DNA of 7,995 nucleotides from Pirellulales bacterium (GCA_030617125.1 JAUWWA010000062.1:1-7995), one strand, 5' to 3'; shown: positions 1 through 5,602, numbered from the stretch's first letter. The notes: generated by a model from the letters alone, not told the origin. A program made the numbers and translations.

Positions 1-187
1 ACAGCGATTTCTCGGGCCCCCGCCCTTGACCGCGCGACACGATCGCAAAGAGGCGTTCGCCGTCGATTTCGTGTCGCCCATCCGGCAGTTGGGCCACGTC
101 CGCACGACGCAGGAATGCGAAGCCGCCGGCAAACCCCGCGTGCAGGGGGCAGTAACGATCGGCGTTCTGAAGATAGTCGATGAGCAT
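1..187 (-). CDS. YhcH/YjgK/YiaL-family protein, N-terminal 62 residues (partial)
   Basis: The minus-strand frame opens at ATG 187-185 and runs off the left edge. Seen: the product begins MLIDYLQNADRY, continues with HAGFAGGFAFLRR (residues 17-29), then LPDGRHEIDGERLFAIV, which is the hallmark N-terminal pattern of the YhcH/YjgK/YiaL (DUF386) family. Members are about 150 residues, cupin-like beta proteins, often encoded with sialic acid, sugar-acid or other carbohydrate catabolic genes, and some have been proposed as sugar anomerases or isomerases; the substrate here cannot be read. The start is supported by a good Shine-Dalgarno (GGAGGA, plus-strand 194-199, 6 bases from the ATG) and by alignment of the first residues with the family start. 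It is the next gene downstream of the ECF operon on the same strand, but a 337-base gap and its own promoter candidate suggest separate transcription. Family call is confident; role is inferred. Confidence 0.85.
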   Translation of the reverse strand, partial: MLIDYLQNADRYCPLHAGFAGGFAFLRRADVAQLPDGRHEIDGERLFAIVSRGQGRGPEKSL

Positions 188-215
188 GATCGATCCTCCG
201 CCTTCTGAGAACATC

Positions 216-224
216 ACTATACCA
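216..224 (-). promoter_or_regulatory. Candidate extended -10 promoter of the YhcH-family gene
   Basis: On the minus strand the sequence reads TGGTATAGT, matching the extended -10 pattern TGnTATAAT with one mismatch. No convincing -35 hexamer lies 16-18 bases upstream, which is tolerated for extended -10 promoters. Predicted transcription would begin near 209, giving a leader of about 20 bases that contains the GGAGGA ribosome site. Inference from pattern only. Confidence 0.35.
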
Positions 225-378
225 CACAACTCAAAGGCGAGTACCGCAACGGGCGTGCGTTCTCTGATGCGGCCGGGTCGCGTGAGCAAGAATACGGTTG
301 AATCTTGGGACTCCCCGGCGCCGCATAAGTCAATGGTGACTGCTCCAGCGAATGGTGTCTGAGTTGTTCCTCGCGCAA

Positions 379-437
379 GCTAAGTCTGTACGCCGTTTAG
401 GTTGCAGACCGTGGCGTCAGCCGAACTTAGCGTACAG
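379..437. repeat. Two overlapping inverted-repeat pairs, mutually exclusive
   Basis: GCTAAGT (379-385) is complementary to ACTTAGC (425-431), and the adjoining CTGTACGC (386-393) is complementary to GCGTACAG (430-437). The right-hand copies overlap by two bases and lie in swapped order, so a single continuous hairpin cannot form. A 7-bp and an 8-bp stem would compete instead. It lies in the 3' region of the ECF operon transcript. Function unknown. Confidence 0.5.
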
Positions 438-524
438 TTTTTCGGCCGGTTTGGTGAGCACCTTGTTCGTTGAAACGCCCGAGGCCAATCTCGCTGCGGG
501 CATGCAGCATCTCAACGGCAGCGG

Positions 525-1718
525 CTAGCCCGGACCACCGAAGGGATCAGAGGACGGAGGCGGCTTGGCGGGCTTCTTGTCGCTTCGCGACCCCGACTCA
601 CGAACTGGAGTTTTCGGGGCCGCCTGCGTACTGCGCCCACGGAACGCATCGACACGGCTTGTGCGATAACCATACTCGGCTCGCTCCGGACTGGTGACCA
701 GGATGCCGTACGGGCGGACGACAAAGCGAATGTCAGAATATCTGTCTTCAATGAACTGCAACGCATCGGCCAGGCGGACACCTGTCAGGTTGACAGTCAG
801 GGGTATATCAGGGCCAGCGCCTACCTCCTCCAGCGCCCCAATATCGAGCACAATCTCGATCTGGTGCTTGTCCTTCAGGAAGTCGACCACGTCCCGCAAC
901 GGAGTCTCGATGAACTCCATCCGCGTCGGCTCGTCTAAGGCCTTGCGAATCTTCTCAACGGCCGGGCTGCGGGGTTGTGCGTTGGGGGTGGCGCCGGTGG
1001 AACGCCCTATCCATGGAACTCTTCCGGGTCCTCCCACTGACGCCCCGACGAATCCCCGGGGACGAGTGGGAAGGCCGACTTGTGTGCCTAGCAGGGGCAA
1101 CTCGTTCTCGATCTGGGCCAGTCGGGCCCGGGCGGCAACGTACCCTCGAACGAGTTTTTCGTCCTTGGGATTCTTGCGGACCTGCGGTTCCAAGTGCTCG
1201 ACGGTCCGCTTGGCGACTTCCCATTGGGCACGGGTGTTGATCACGTGCCGGGAGACGTCCATCCGGATCCGCTCCAGTTGCGCTTGGGCCTGCGTAAGTT
1301 TGGCCCGGGCCGACACTACATTCGGATCGATCTCCAGCATCCTGGCCACCAATTCCTCCAGCCCGGGCATGTCCCGGCCGACGGGACCGGTGCTAAGCGC
1401 CAGCTCGAGCATCACGGCGGAGGGAAGTTCATCGAGTCTCCTCCCGGCACGCAAGACCATGGCCCTCCTGGGCTGGTCAAAATCGCGGCCGCCAAAAGAG
1501 GGAAAGAGATCGCCCATGACGGGCTGCGGCGCGTCGAATGGGTCGGTCTTCCTTGGTCTCTTCGCCTGGGCAAAGGCGAGTTGTCCGCCGAGCAACAGCC
1601 CGGCCATGGCCGCCAAGAGGGCCAGTTTTGCCGGTGCCCGGAAGGCGACAGTCCCATTTCCGCTGCGCGAAAATCGGGACAGTCCCGCTGTGGCCGGGCT
1701 AAGTACTTGAGTTCTCAT
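525..1718 (-). CDS. Exported coiled-coil protein with C-terminal STN (secretin/TonB short N-terminal)-like domain
   Basis: The 397-residue product starts with a long, positively charged N-terminus followed by a hydrophobic stretch (about 29-47) and an AFA/Q signal-peptidase-like site near residue 50, so it is probably exported. Residues 120-210 are charged and helical with Gln/Ala/Arg spacing typical of a coiled coil (for example LTQAQAQLERIRMDV). After a Gly/Pro-rich linker (215-252), residues 254-344 look like an STN-type domain: VEKIRKALDEPTRMEFIETP, a VVDFLKDKHQIEIVLD segment, PLTVNLTGVRLADALQFI and a closing RPYGILVTS strand. The C-terminus (352-397) is low-complexity, rich in Pro, Ser and Lys. 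STN domains occur in secretins and in TonB-dependent signal transducers. Start chosen at ATG 1718 with AAGGAG at 1726-1731, 7 bases away, placed inside the end of the upstream gene; the 20-base overlap implies translational coupling. Third gene of the ECF sigma operon. Domain call is moderate; the signalling role is inferred. Confidence 0.75.
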   Translation of the reverse strand: MRTQVLSPATAGLSRFSRSGNGTVAFRAPAKLALLAAMAGLLLGGQLAFAQAKRPRKTDPFDAPQPVMGDLFPSFGGRDFDQPRRAMVLRAGRRLDELPSAVMLELALSTGPVGRDMPGLEELVARMLEIDPNVVSARAKLTQAQAQLERIRMDVSRHVINTRAQWEVAKRTVEHLEPQVRKNPKDEKLVRGYVAARARLAQIENELPLLGTQVGLPTRPRGFVGASVGGPGRVPWIGRSTGATPNAQPRSPAVEKIRKALDEPTRMEFIETPLRDVVDFLKDKHQIEIVLDIGALEEVGAGPDIPLTVNLTGVRLADALQFIEDRYSDIRFVVRPYGILVTSPERAEYGYRTSRVDAFRGRSTQAAPKTPVRESGSRSDKKPAKPPPSSDPFGGPG

Positions 1719-2259
1719 CTCGGTTCTCCTTTTTAATCCGCTCTTGTTTGAGGGCCATCAACAGCCAACTGTCCGTGTCCGGCGAGATCGCCAGTTCTTC
1801 GGGCGTGGCCACGTCCAAGGCCCGGTTGCCGAAACGTATTGCCTTTAGTACGTCTTTCCTGCGATAAAGCTGTAGGTCGCTGGCCCGACAGAGGATCTCG
1901 AAACGGGATCGCTTGGGCCGATCCGCCCGGGCGAGCTTCGCCGTCGAGGGTTGGGGCGCCGGGCGTGTGGCCGGCGGTTTCACAACCTTGACGTCGGGTG
2001 TCGGCGCCGGGGCGGGCGCGTGTTGTGCGGCAAGCTGCTGCCGGGACCCCGGGCCGGCGGTCCAGATGTGTCTGGTCTCCGCGCCCTCCAGGTAGCAGCC
2101 CGCCAGGGCCGCGGCCAGCGCCGCCGACTTCACTCGCCGCCGCCGCCGGATCACCCGGCTCGTCTGCTGGAGGATCGCCTGCCGCAACGGGCCGTAGTCG
2201 CCGCGGGGGCGGCCGAGGGCCTCGAGCAGGTCCGGTTCGGGAGCGTGTGACGGGGACAT
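1699..2259 (-). CDS. Small membrane-anchored or lipobox-bearing protein of the ECF sigma operon
   Basis: The 186-residue product has a soluble N-terminus (1-35), a block of five arginines (38-42), a short hydrophobic segment (about 44-58) containing LAGC at 52-55, a Pro/Ala-rich spacer (81-107), and a charged C-terminal part with RALDVATPEELAISPDTDSW (146-165). Arg before the hydrophobic stretch suggests the N-terminus stays in the cytoplasm and the C-terminus lies outside. It sits between the sigma factor and the exported STN protein, so a role as anti-sigma-like membrane partner is plausible, but I see no zinc-binding HxxxCxxC motif of the classical ZAS anti-sigma fold. Similar proteins accompany sigma factors in planctomycetes by my recollection. 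The ATG has GAGG at 2265-2268, 5 bases away; it follows the sigma gene after 18 bases. The gene overlaps the next one by 20 bases. Real gene likely; function unassigned. Confidence 0.7.
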   Translation of the reverse strand: MSPSHAPEPDLLEALGRPRGDYGPLRQAILQQTSRVIRRRRRVKSAALAAALAGCYLEGAETRHIWTAGPGSRQQLAAQHAPAPAPTPDVKVVKPPATRPAPQPSTAKLARADRPKRSRFEILCRASDLQLYRRKDVLKAIRFGNRALDVATPEELAISPDTDSWLLMALKQERIKKENRDENSST

Positions 2260-2277
2260 GATTGCCTCGGGTTCAGC

Positions 2278-2844
2278 CTACGTATCGGGTTTTCCGTTTT
2301 GTTCTCGATAAAGCTGCTGAAACGTCCGTCGGGCGCGGCTCAGCAGCGACTCGATCGCCTTGGCCGTTTTGTCTTCCAACTCGGCGATCCGGACCACCGA
2401 GAGACCGTCGAGGTATTTTGCCCGCAGCACCGACTCGTAATGCTCGGGCAACGCGGCGAGTGTCCGAGCGATCTGTCGTGCGTGCAGCGCGCCGTTCTCG
2501 ATCGCGCCGGCTTGCAAAGTCTCGACGTCGACCGTTTCCAGGCGGCGCCGGTGGTTCTTCTCTTTGCGAAACCGGTTGCGCAACACGTTGGCGGCGATTC
2601 CCCGCAGCCAGACGGAAAAGGGGCCTCGGTTGGGGTCGAATTGTCGCAACCGCCGCACGGCCCACAGCCAGGTCTCCTGGATGATCTCATCAGTCCCGTC
2701 CTGCATGCCGGCGCACCGCCAGTGTACGTAGGCGTACAGGTCGTCGAACGACTCTTCGTACCAAGTCCGCCACGCCTGCTCATCCCCTCCCAGCACCGCC
2801 ATGCGCAGCAACTGGTCTCTCTGGACGCGGTCGCCGGAGTCCAT
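2278..2844 (-). CDS. ECF-type RNA polymerase sigma factor
   Basis: The 188-residue product has the two-domain layout and size of extracytoplasmic-function sigma factors. Region 2 spans about residues 24-95: WYEESFDDLYAYVHWRC, the region 2.2 core-binding helix TDEIIQETWLWAVRRLRQFD (51-70), then GPFSVWLRGIAANVLRNRFR (74-93), the region 2.3-2.4 part used for -10 melting and recognition. Region 4 spans about 124-178: ARTLAALPEHYESVLRAKYL, DGLSVVRIAELEDKTAKAIE and LLSRARRTFQQL, the helix-turn-helix that binds the -35 element. ATG 2844 is the only ATG between the in-frame upstream TAG (about 2890) and the conserved part; its ribosome site is weak. It heads an operon with the two genes to its left (18-base gap, then an overlap). 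ECF factors in such operons usually transcribe their own operon under control of a membrane partner; here that is inferred. Family call is secure. Confidence 0.93.
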   Translation of the reverse strand: MDSGDRVQRDQLLRMAVLGGDEQAWRTWYEESFDDLYAYVHWRCAGMQDGTDEIIQETWLWAVRRLRQFDPNRGPFSVWLRGIAANVLRNRFRKEKNHRRRLETVDVETLQAGAIENGALHARQIARTLAALPEHYESVLRAKYLDGLSVVRIAELEDKTAKAIESLLSRARRTFQQLYREQNGKPDT

Positions 2845-2883
2845 ACGTGTGTCTCGGCCAAGCTCTAGGAGGTGCCTCTTCCC

Positions 2884-2911
2884 ATAATACTATTGTCCGA
2901 TTGCTTCAAAA
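2884..2911 (-). promoter_or_regulatory. Candidate proximal promoter of ECF operon
   Basis: Minus strand shows TTTTGA (plus 2906-2911), a 16-base spacer and TATTAT (2884-2889). Initiation near 2877 would give a leader of about 33 bases. The hexamers are imperfect, so this is a weaker alternative to the distal candidate. Confidence 0.25.
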
Positions 2912-2924
2912 TCCTTCGCGGAAT

Positions 2925-2940
2925 TTGGCCGCAAGGCCAA
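2925..2940. repeat. Perfect 6-bp inverted repeat with 4-base loop
   Basis: TTGGCC (2925-2930), GCAA loop, GGCCAA (2935-2940). Read on the plus strand the loop is a GNRA tetraloop; on the minus strand, the direction of the sigma transcript, it is TTGC. It would lie in the 5' leader if the distal promoter is used, or just upstream of the proximal -35. It could be a leader hairpin or an operator. Confidence 0.45.
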
Positions 2941-3000
2941 GAAACCCAACCGAACGGCAACTCCTTACGGATAGAAAATTTGATCCCCACTGTAACCCTG

Positions 3001-3029
3001 ACTCTACCATGACGGGGGGCACACGGCAA
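3001..3029 (-). promoter_or_regulatory. Candidate distal sigma-70-type promoter of ECF operon
   Basis: Minus strand shows TTGCCG (plus 3024-3029), an exact 17-base spacer and TAGAGT (3001-3006), with TG one base ahead of the -10 (extended -10). It is the best housekeeping-type promoter I found in the region. It would give a leader of about 150 bases before the sigma start at 2844, containing the 2925-2940 hairpin. Pattern evidence only. Confidence 0.4.
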
Positions 3030-3123
3030 TGATTTGCTGCGTTTTCCCGACATTTGGCCATGGTCTTGTCGTCGGATTGAAGGCTACCAGTCCCAGAAAC
3101 TCGTCCGAAGAATCAGAATCTTG

Positions 3124-3147
3124 TTTACCCGCAGGCGGCGGGGTAAA
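3124..3147. repeat. Stem-loop, 7-bp stem plus inner pairs
   Basis: TTTACCC (3124-3130) pairs with GGGTAAA (3141-3147); two further G-C pairs can form inside with one bulged G, leaving a 5-base loop. It sits about 120 bases beyond the stop of the sigma-54 activator pseudogene. No T-run follows on either strand, so it is not a classical intrinsic terminator. Confidence 0.4.
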
Positions 3148-3205
3148 TGAGACACGCCCCGTAAGCCATGCGTCCATGCTTAAGGGGGTACGATCAGGTC
3201 CACTG

Positions 3206-3219
3206 CGACGGTTCCGTCG
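3206..3219. repeat. Palindrome CGACGG-TT-CCGTCG
   Basis: A perfect 6-base inverted repeat with a 2-base centre, the geometry of a dimeric regulator's binding site rather than an RNA hairpin. It lies about 50 bases beyond the end of the activator pseudogene and 177 bases upstream of the distal ECF promoter candidate. No regulator is identified. Confidence 0.35.
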
Positions 3220-3269
3220 ATGAATGATTGAGCACAGCTCCATGGACCGAACGTCTTCACTGGCGGTTC

Positions 3270-4720
3270 TTATAATGTCGGCCTTTTCAGTCCCAGTCTC
3301 ATGATGCGCGAGGCCAAAGTGGTGGGCTTGATACCGAGCAACTCGGCCGCTCCGCCGGGACCGTAGATCTTCCAGCCGGTGCGACTGAGGGCGCCAAGAA
3401 TGTTTTCCCGCTCGCGGCGTTTCATTTCTGCATCGGAAAGGACTTCTGCCGTGGCGGCATCTTGCGCGACGGGGGCCGCCGGCGCGAGCTGTTGCCGGTT
3501 ATCGTTGGCCGAGAGATCGAAGCGGAGCGCGCCCGATCGTGAGGTAATCACGGCGCGCTCGATGACGTTCTGCAGTTCTCGCACGTTGCCCGGCCATTGG
3601 TATCGCTGCAACTGGAGGATGTCGGCCCGCGTCAGGCGGGGCCGTGGACGATTGAATCGGACGGCCGCCTGCTCGACGAAGTGGGCTGCCAATAAGGGGA
3701 CGTCTTCCGGACGACGCAGCGGCGCGTCACTTCCTCTCCGACCCGCTCGAACTCTCCCTCCTGCAAAACCCGAAGCAGCTTGCCCTGTAGCGGCAGCGGT
3801 ATCTCTCCCACCTCGTCGAGAAACAAGGTTCCGCCGTCGGCCAATTCAAAACGTCCTGAGCGGTCCTTCACCGCCCCGGTAAACGCCCCTGTCACGTGCC
3901 CGAAGAACTCACTCTCGTAGAGTTCCCTAGGCACCGAGGCGCAACTGACCTTGATCATAGGCCGGTCCCGGCGAGAACTCCGCTCATGGATTTCTCGGGC
4001 CACCAACTCCTTGCCCGTGCCCGATTCGCCCAGGATCAACACGCTGGCGTCGGTCGGCGCGACCAGTTCGACTTGCCGGAGCACGTTCCTGAGCGCCGCA
4101 CTGCGGCCGACGATGTCGCCGAACGCGCGTGCCTCGCGGACCTCCTCGCGCAAGTAGTCGCGTTCCAGTTCGATCTGGTTCCTGAGCCGTTCAATTTTCT
4201 CGAAGGCCCGGGCGTTGACGATCGCAGTGGCCGCGTGGTCAGCGATGATCCGTAGCCAGACCATCCCTTCGGGTCGAGGTCGAGTCCGCAGGAAGACAAC
4301 CATAGCCCCCAAAACCTCACCTTGGCACACCAGGGGTTGACCGCCATAACCGCAAATGCCTTCGTTCTGGGCCCAGTCAGGACGTGTAATCCACTGGGGG
4401 TCGCCGTCGAAATCCGTCATCAGCACGGGCTCACCCGTGGCTGCTATCCGCCCGACGATGCCACCGCCCATCGGGAAGCGGCGAAAATCGCCGCTCAGAC
4501 GACTCCAATCGGCCCCTTTTGTCCGCGGGTTGCCGGTGCTGGCAACCAGGTGAAGGCACGTGGATTGGTCGTAGCACTCCTCTTCCATGCAAGGAGGGCA
4601 GGTGCCGCACACGTCTCCCGGTGCGATCAGCCAGATGCGCGCCAACGCCACGTGCGGTCGCGCGGCAAGCTGCTGGACGATCATCCGCAGCACGTCGTCG
4701 ACCGATCGCTCCTGCGCCAT
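3270..4720 (-). pseudogene. Sigma-54-dependent activator (GAF, AAA+, Fis-type HTH) with an internal out-of-frame deletion
   Basis: Read from ATG 4720, residues 1-175 form a GAF sensor domain with a cysteine cluster (C38, C41, C44, C49, C55, followed by LHLVAS). Then come a linker helix and the AAA+ domain: Walker A GESGTGKE (231-238), sigma-54-contacting GAFTGA (278-283) and Walker [10 protein letters not shown] (299-307). After EEVTRR (329-334) the frame turns to nonsense and stops at 3632. The family resumes in another frame from about 3722: [17 protein letters not shown], then WPGNVRELQN (sensor II area) and a C-terminal Fis-type HTH with GWKIYGPGGAAELLGIKPTT, ending at TAA 3270. About 39-40 codons are missing, the part that normally carries sensor I (AATN) and the arginine finger, so ATP hydrolysis and sigma-54 activation would be lost even if the frame were restored. 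The N-terminus may also be clipped: family-like residues LLLD precede the ATG before the sequence changes to another gene. The C-terminal type resembles FhlA/NorR-like GAF activators. Family secure. Confidence 0.85.
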
Positions 4721-4731
4721 GTCCAGCAGGA

Positions 4732-5556
4732 GGGTTCCTGCAAGGTTCGGTGGACCGGTTTGTGCGGCAAAATCCTGAACGGGTTCTCCGCGGTGCTGGG
4801 TTCAGCCGCCTCACCGAGGACGAGCGGCAGCGCGTCATCGATGCGGCGCGCCCCTTGGCCGGGGCCGGCAGTAGCCCGAGCGAAGTGACCAAGCGTCTGG
4901 CTCGCAAGACCGGCCGTTGCGGGGCTACCATCCGCACGGTTTTGAGACGATTCGACCGTGAGCATCCGGAAACAGCGATTTTTCCAGACCATTTTTGGCC
5001 GCTGCGAGAAGAAACCAAGTGGAGGATGTTCCGGCTGTGCCGTCAGGGGGAATCCGTGGAGGAGTTGGCCAAGCGATTCGTGACCCCGGGACAGGACTTC
5101 TACGATTTGGTCAGTGATGGAAACATGACATTGATGCGGGCGGTAGAGAGGTTTGACTTCGCCCGGGGAAACAAGTTCAGCACCTACGCAACTTGGGCTA
5201 TCATCAAGAACTTCGCTCGGTCGATACCAAACGAGTTCCGGCGCCGCCACCGCTTCCGCACCGGCCACGACAAGACGCTACTGGCCACGGAAGACCGCCG
5301 AAACGACGAAAACGAGCAAGAAGCGGCGCAGTTGCAGCGCGAGAGCCGGGTGAAAAGAATCCTCAGCTTTAACAAGGCACTGGGCGGCGGAGTTCTTTCG
5401 GCCGAACTGCGCGAGCAGATCGCCTCGGCGGTCGCCGAAGCCAACCACTGCGACTATTGCCTGGCCGTCCACTGCGCAATTGGGCAATCCATCGGCCTGA
5501 GCCAGGACGCAATCGCCGACAGCCGTCAGCCATCGGAGGGGTCTGATAGCCGCTGA
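4732..5556 (+). pseudogene. Chimeric open frame: fragments of planctomycete sigma-70 factor fused to AhpD-like core
   Basis: The frame is open from 4519, but its first about 70 codons are antisense to the GAF activator; family-like sequence starts at 4732 with [20 protein letters not shown]. Part one (4732 to about 5079) matches the N-terminal helix-turn-helix-like half of large planctomycete sigma-70 factors (RLTEDERQRVIDAARPLA, SPSEVTKRLARKTGR, FDREHPETAIFPD, ESVEELAKRF). Part two (about 5068-5364) is sigma region 2.2-2.4: LVSDGNMTLMRAVERFDFAR, GNKFSTYATWAIIKNFARSI, FRRRHRFRTGH, then QLQRESRVKRIL. The connecting region through 2.1 is absent, as are regions 3 and 4. Part three is an AhpD-like fragment from about 5365. 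Possible starts inside the sigma part are GTG 4750 or 4762; no Shine-Dalgarno is evident. Several usually conserved positions look altered (for example GRCGATIRTVLRR and HFWPLREETKWRMF), which suggests relaxed selection. I judge it a decayed or rearranged gene, though the two internal joints both keep the frame, so expression of a fusion is not excluded. Confidence 0.75.
5365..5556 (+). pseudogene. AhpD/carboxymuconolactone decarboxylase-family fragment (CxxC core)
   Basis: In the same frame as the sigma fragment, from SFNKALGGGVLSAELREQIA through AEANHCDYCLAVH to GLSQDAIADSRQ, the sequence is the central part of an AhpD-like alkylhydroperoxidase domain. The ExxHCxYCxxxH pattern holds the redox pair Cys-Asp-Tyr-Cys and the partner histidine used in peroxide reduction. 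Intact members are about 150-190 residues; here both the N-terminal lead-in (which normally ends just before SFNKALGGG) and roughly the last third, including the helices after the DAIADSR segment, are gone. After CAG 5527-5529 the sequence becomes PSEGSDSR and ends at TGA 5554-5556, with no continuation in other frames before the next gene. Not expected to fold as a normal AhpD trimer or hexamer on its own. Family identity is confident; loss of function is inferred. Confidence 0.75.
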
Positions 5557-5602
5557 CAAGTCCTCCGGCTTTTGATGCCTGGAGTGAAGCGAGGAAATAC
5601 CC

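Larger units (their letters stand above)
188..524. other. Intergenic stretch, no convincing gene
   Basis: This 337-base gap lies between the stop of the STN-domain gene and the start of the YhcH-family gene, both on the minus strand. I see no frame with recognisable protein content. The right half has a coding-like short minus frame (about 526 down to 430, ending at TAA) with no family resemblance. The left end holds the ribosome site and promoter candidate of the YhcH-family gene. The middle holds paired inverted repeats (379-437). No clear intrinsic terminator with a T-run is present after the STN-domain gene. Confidence 0.6.
2845..3269. other. Intergenic region upstream of the ECF sigma operon
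   Basis: This 425-base stretch separates the ECF operon from the 3' end of the sigma-54 activator pseudogene. I find no protein-coding content with family resemblance on either strand. It is less GC-rich than its surroundings, in keeping with a regulatory region. It holds two candidate minus-strand promoters (3001-3029 and 2884-2911) and three inverted repeats (2925-2940, 3124-3147, 3206-3219). Confidence 0.6.

Noticed and set aside
1226..1241. Sigma-54-like promoter GGGCACGGGTGTTGAT
   Set aside because: The -12 half lacks the essential GC, and the site lies inside the STN-domain gene on the antisense strand with no gene in position to use it.
694..1710. Long plus-strand open frame (338 codons) opposite the STN-domain gene
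   Set aside because: It is rich in Ser, Arg and Pro with no family resemblance and is exactly antisense to a gene with clear signal peptide, coiled coil and domain structure.
2299..2868. Plus-strand open frame (189 codons) opposite the ECF sigma factor
   Set aside because: Antisense to strong sigma regions 2 and 4; no recognisable protein content.
3271..3276. TATAAT on the plus strand
   Set aside because: No -35 at 16-18 bases, it overlaps the stop codon of the activator pseudogene, and no plus-strand gene follows.
4519..4731. N-terminal extension of the sigma-AhpD frame back to ATG 4519
   Set aside because: These codons are antisense to the GAF domain and give a Cys/Arg/Pro-rich peptide unrelated to sigma factors; family sequence begins only at 4732.
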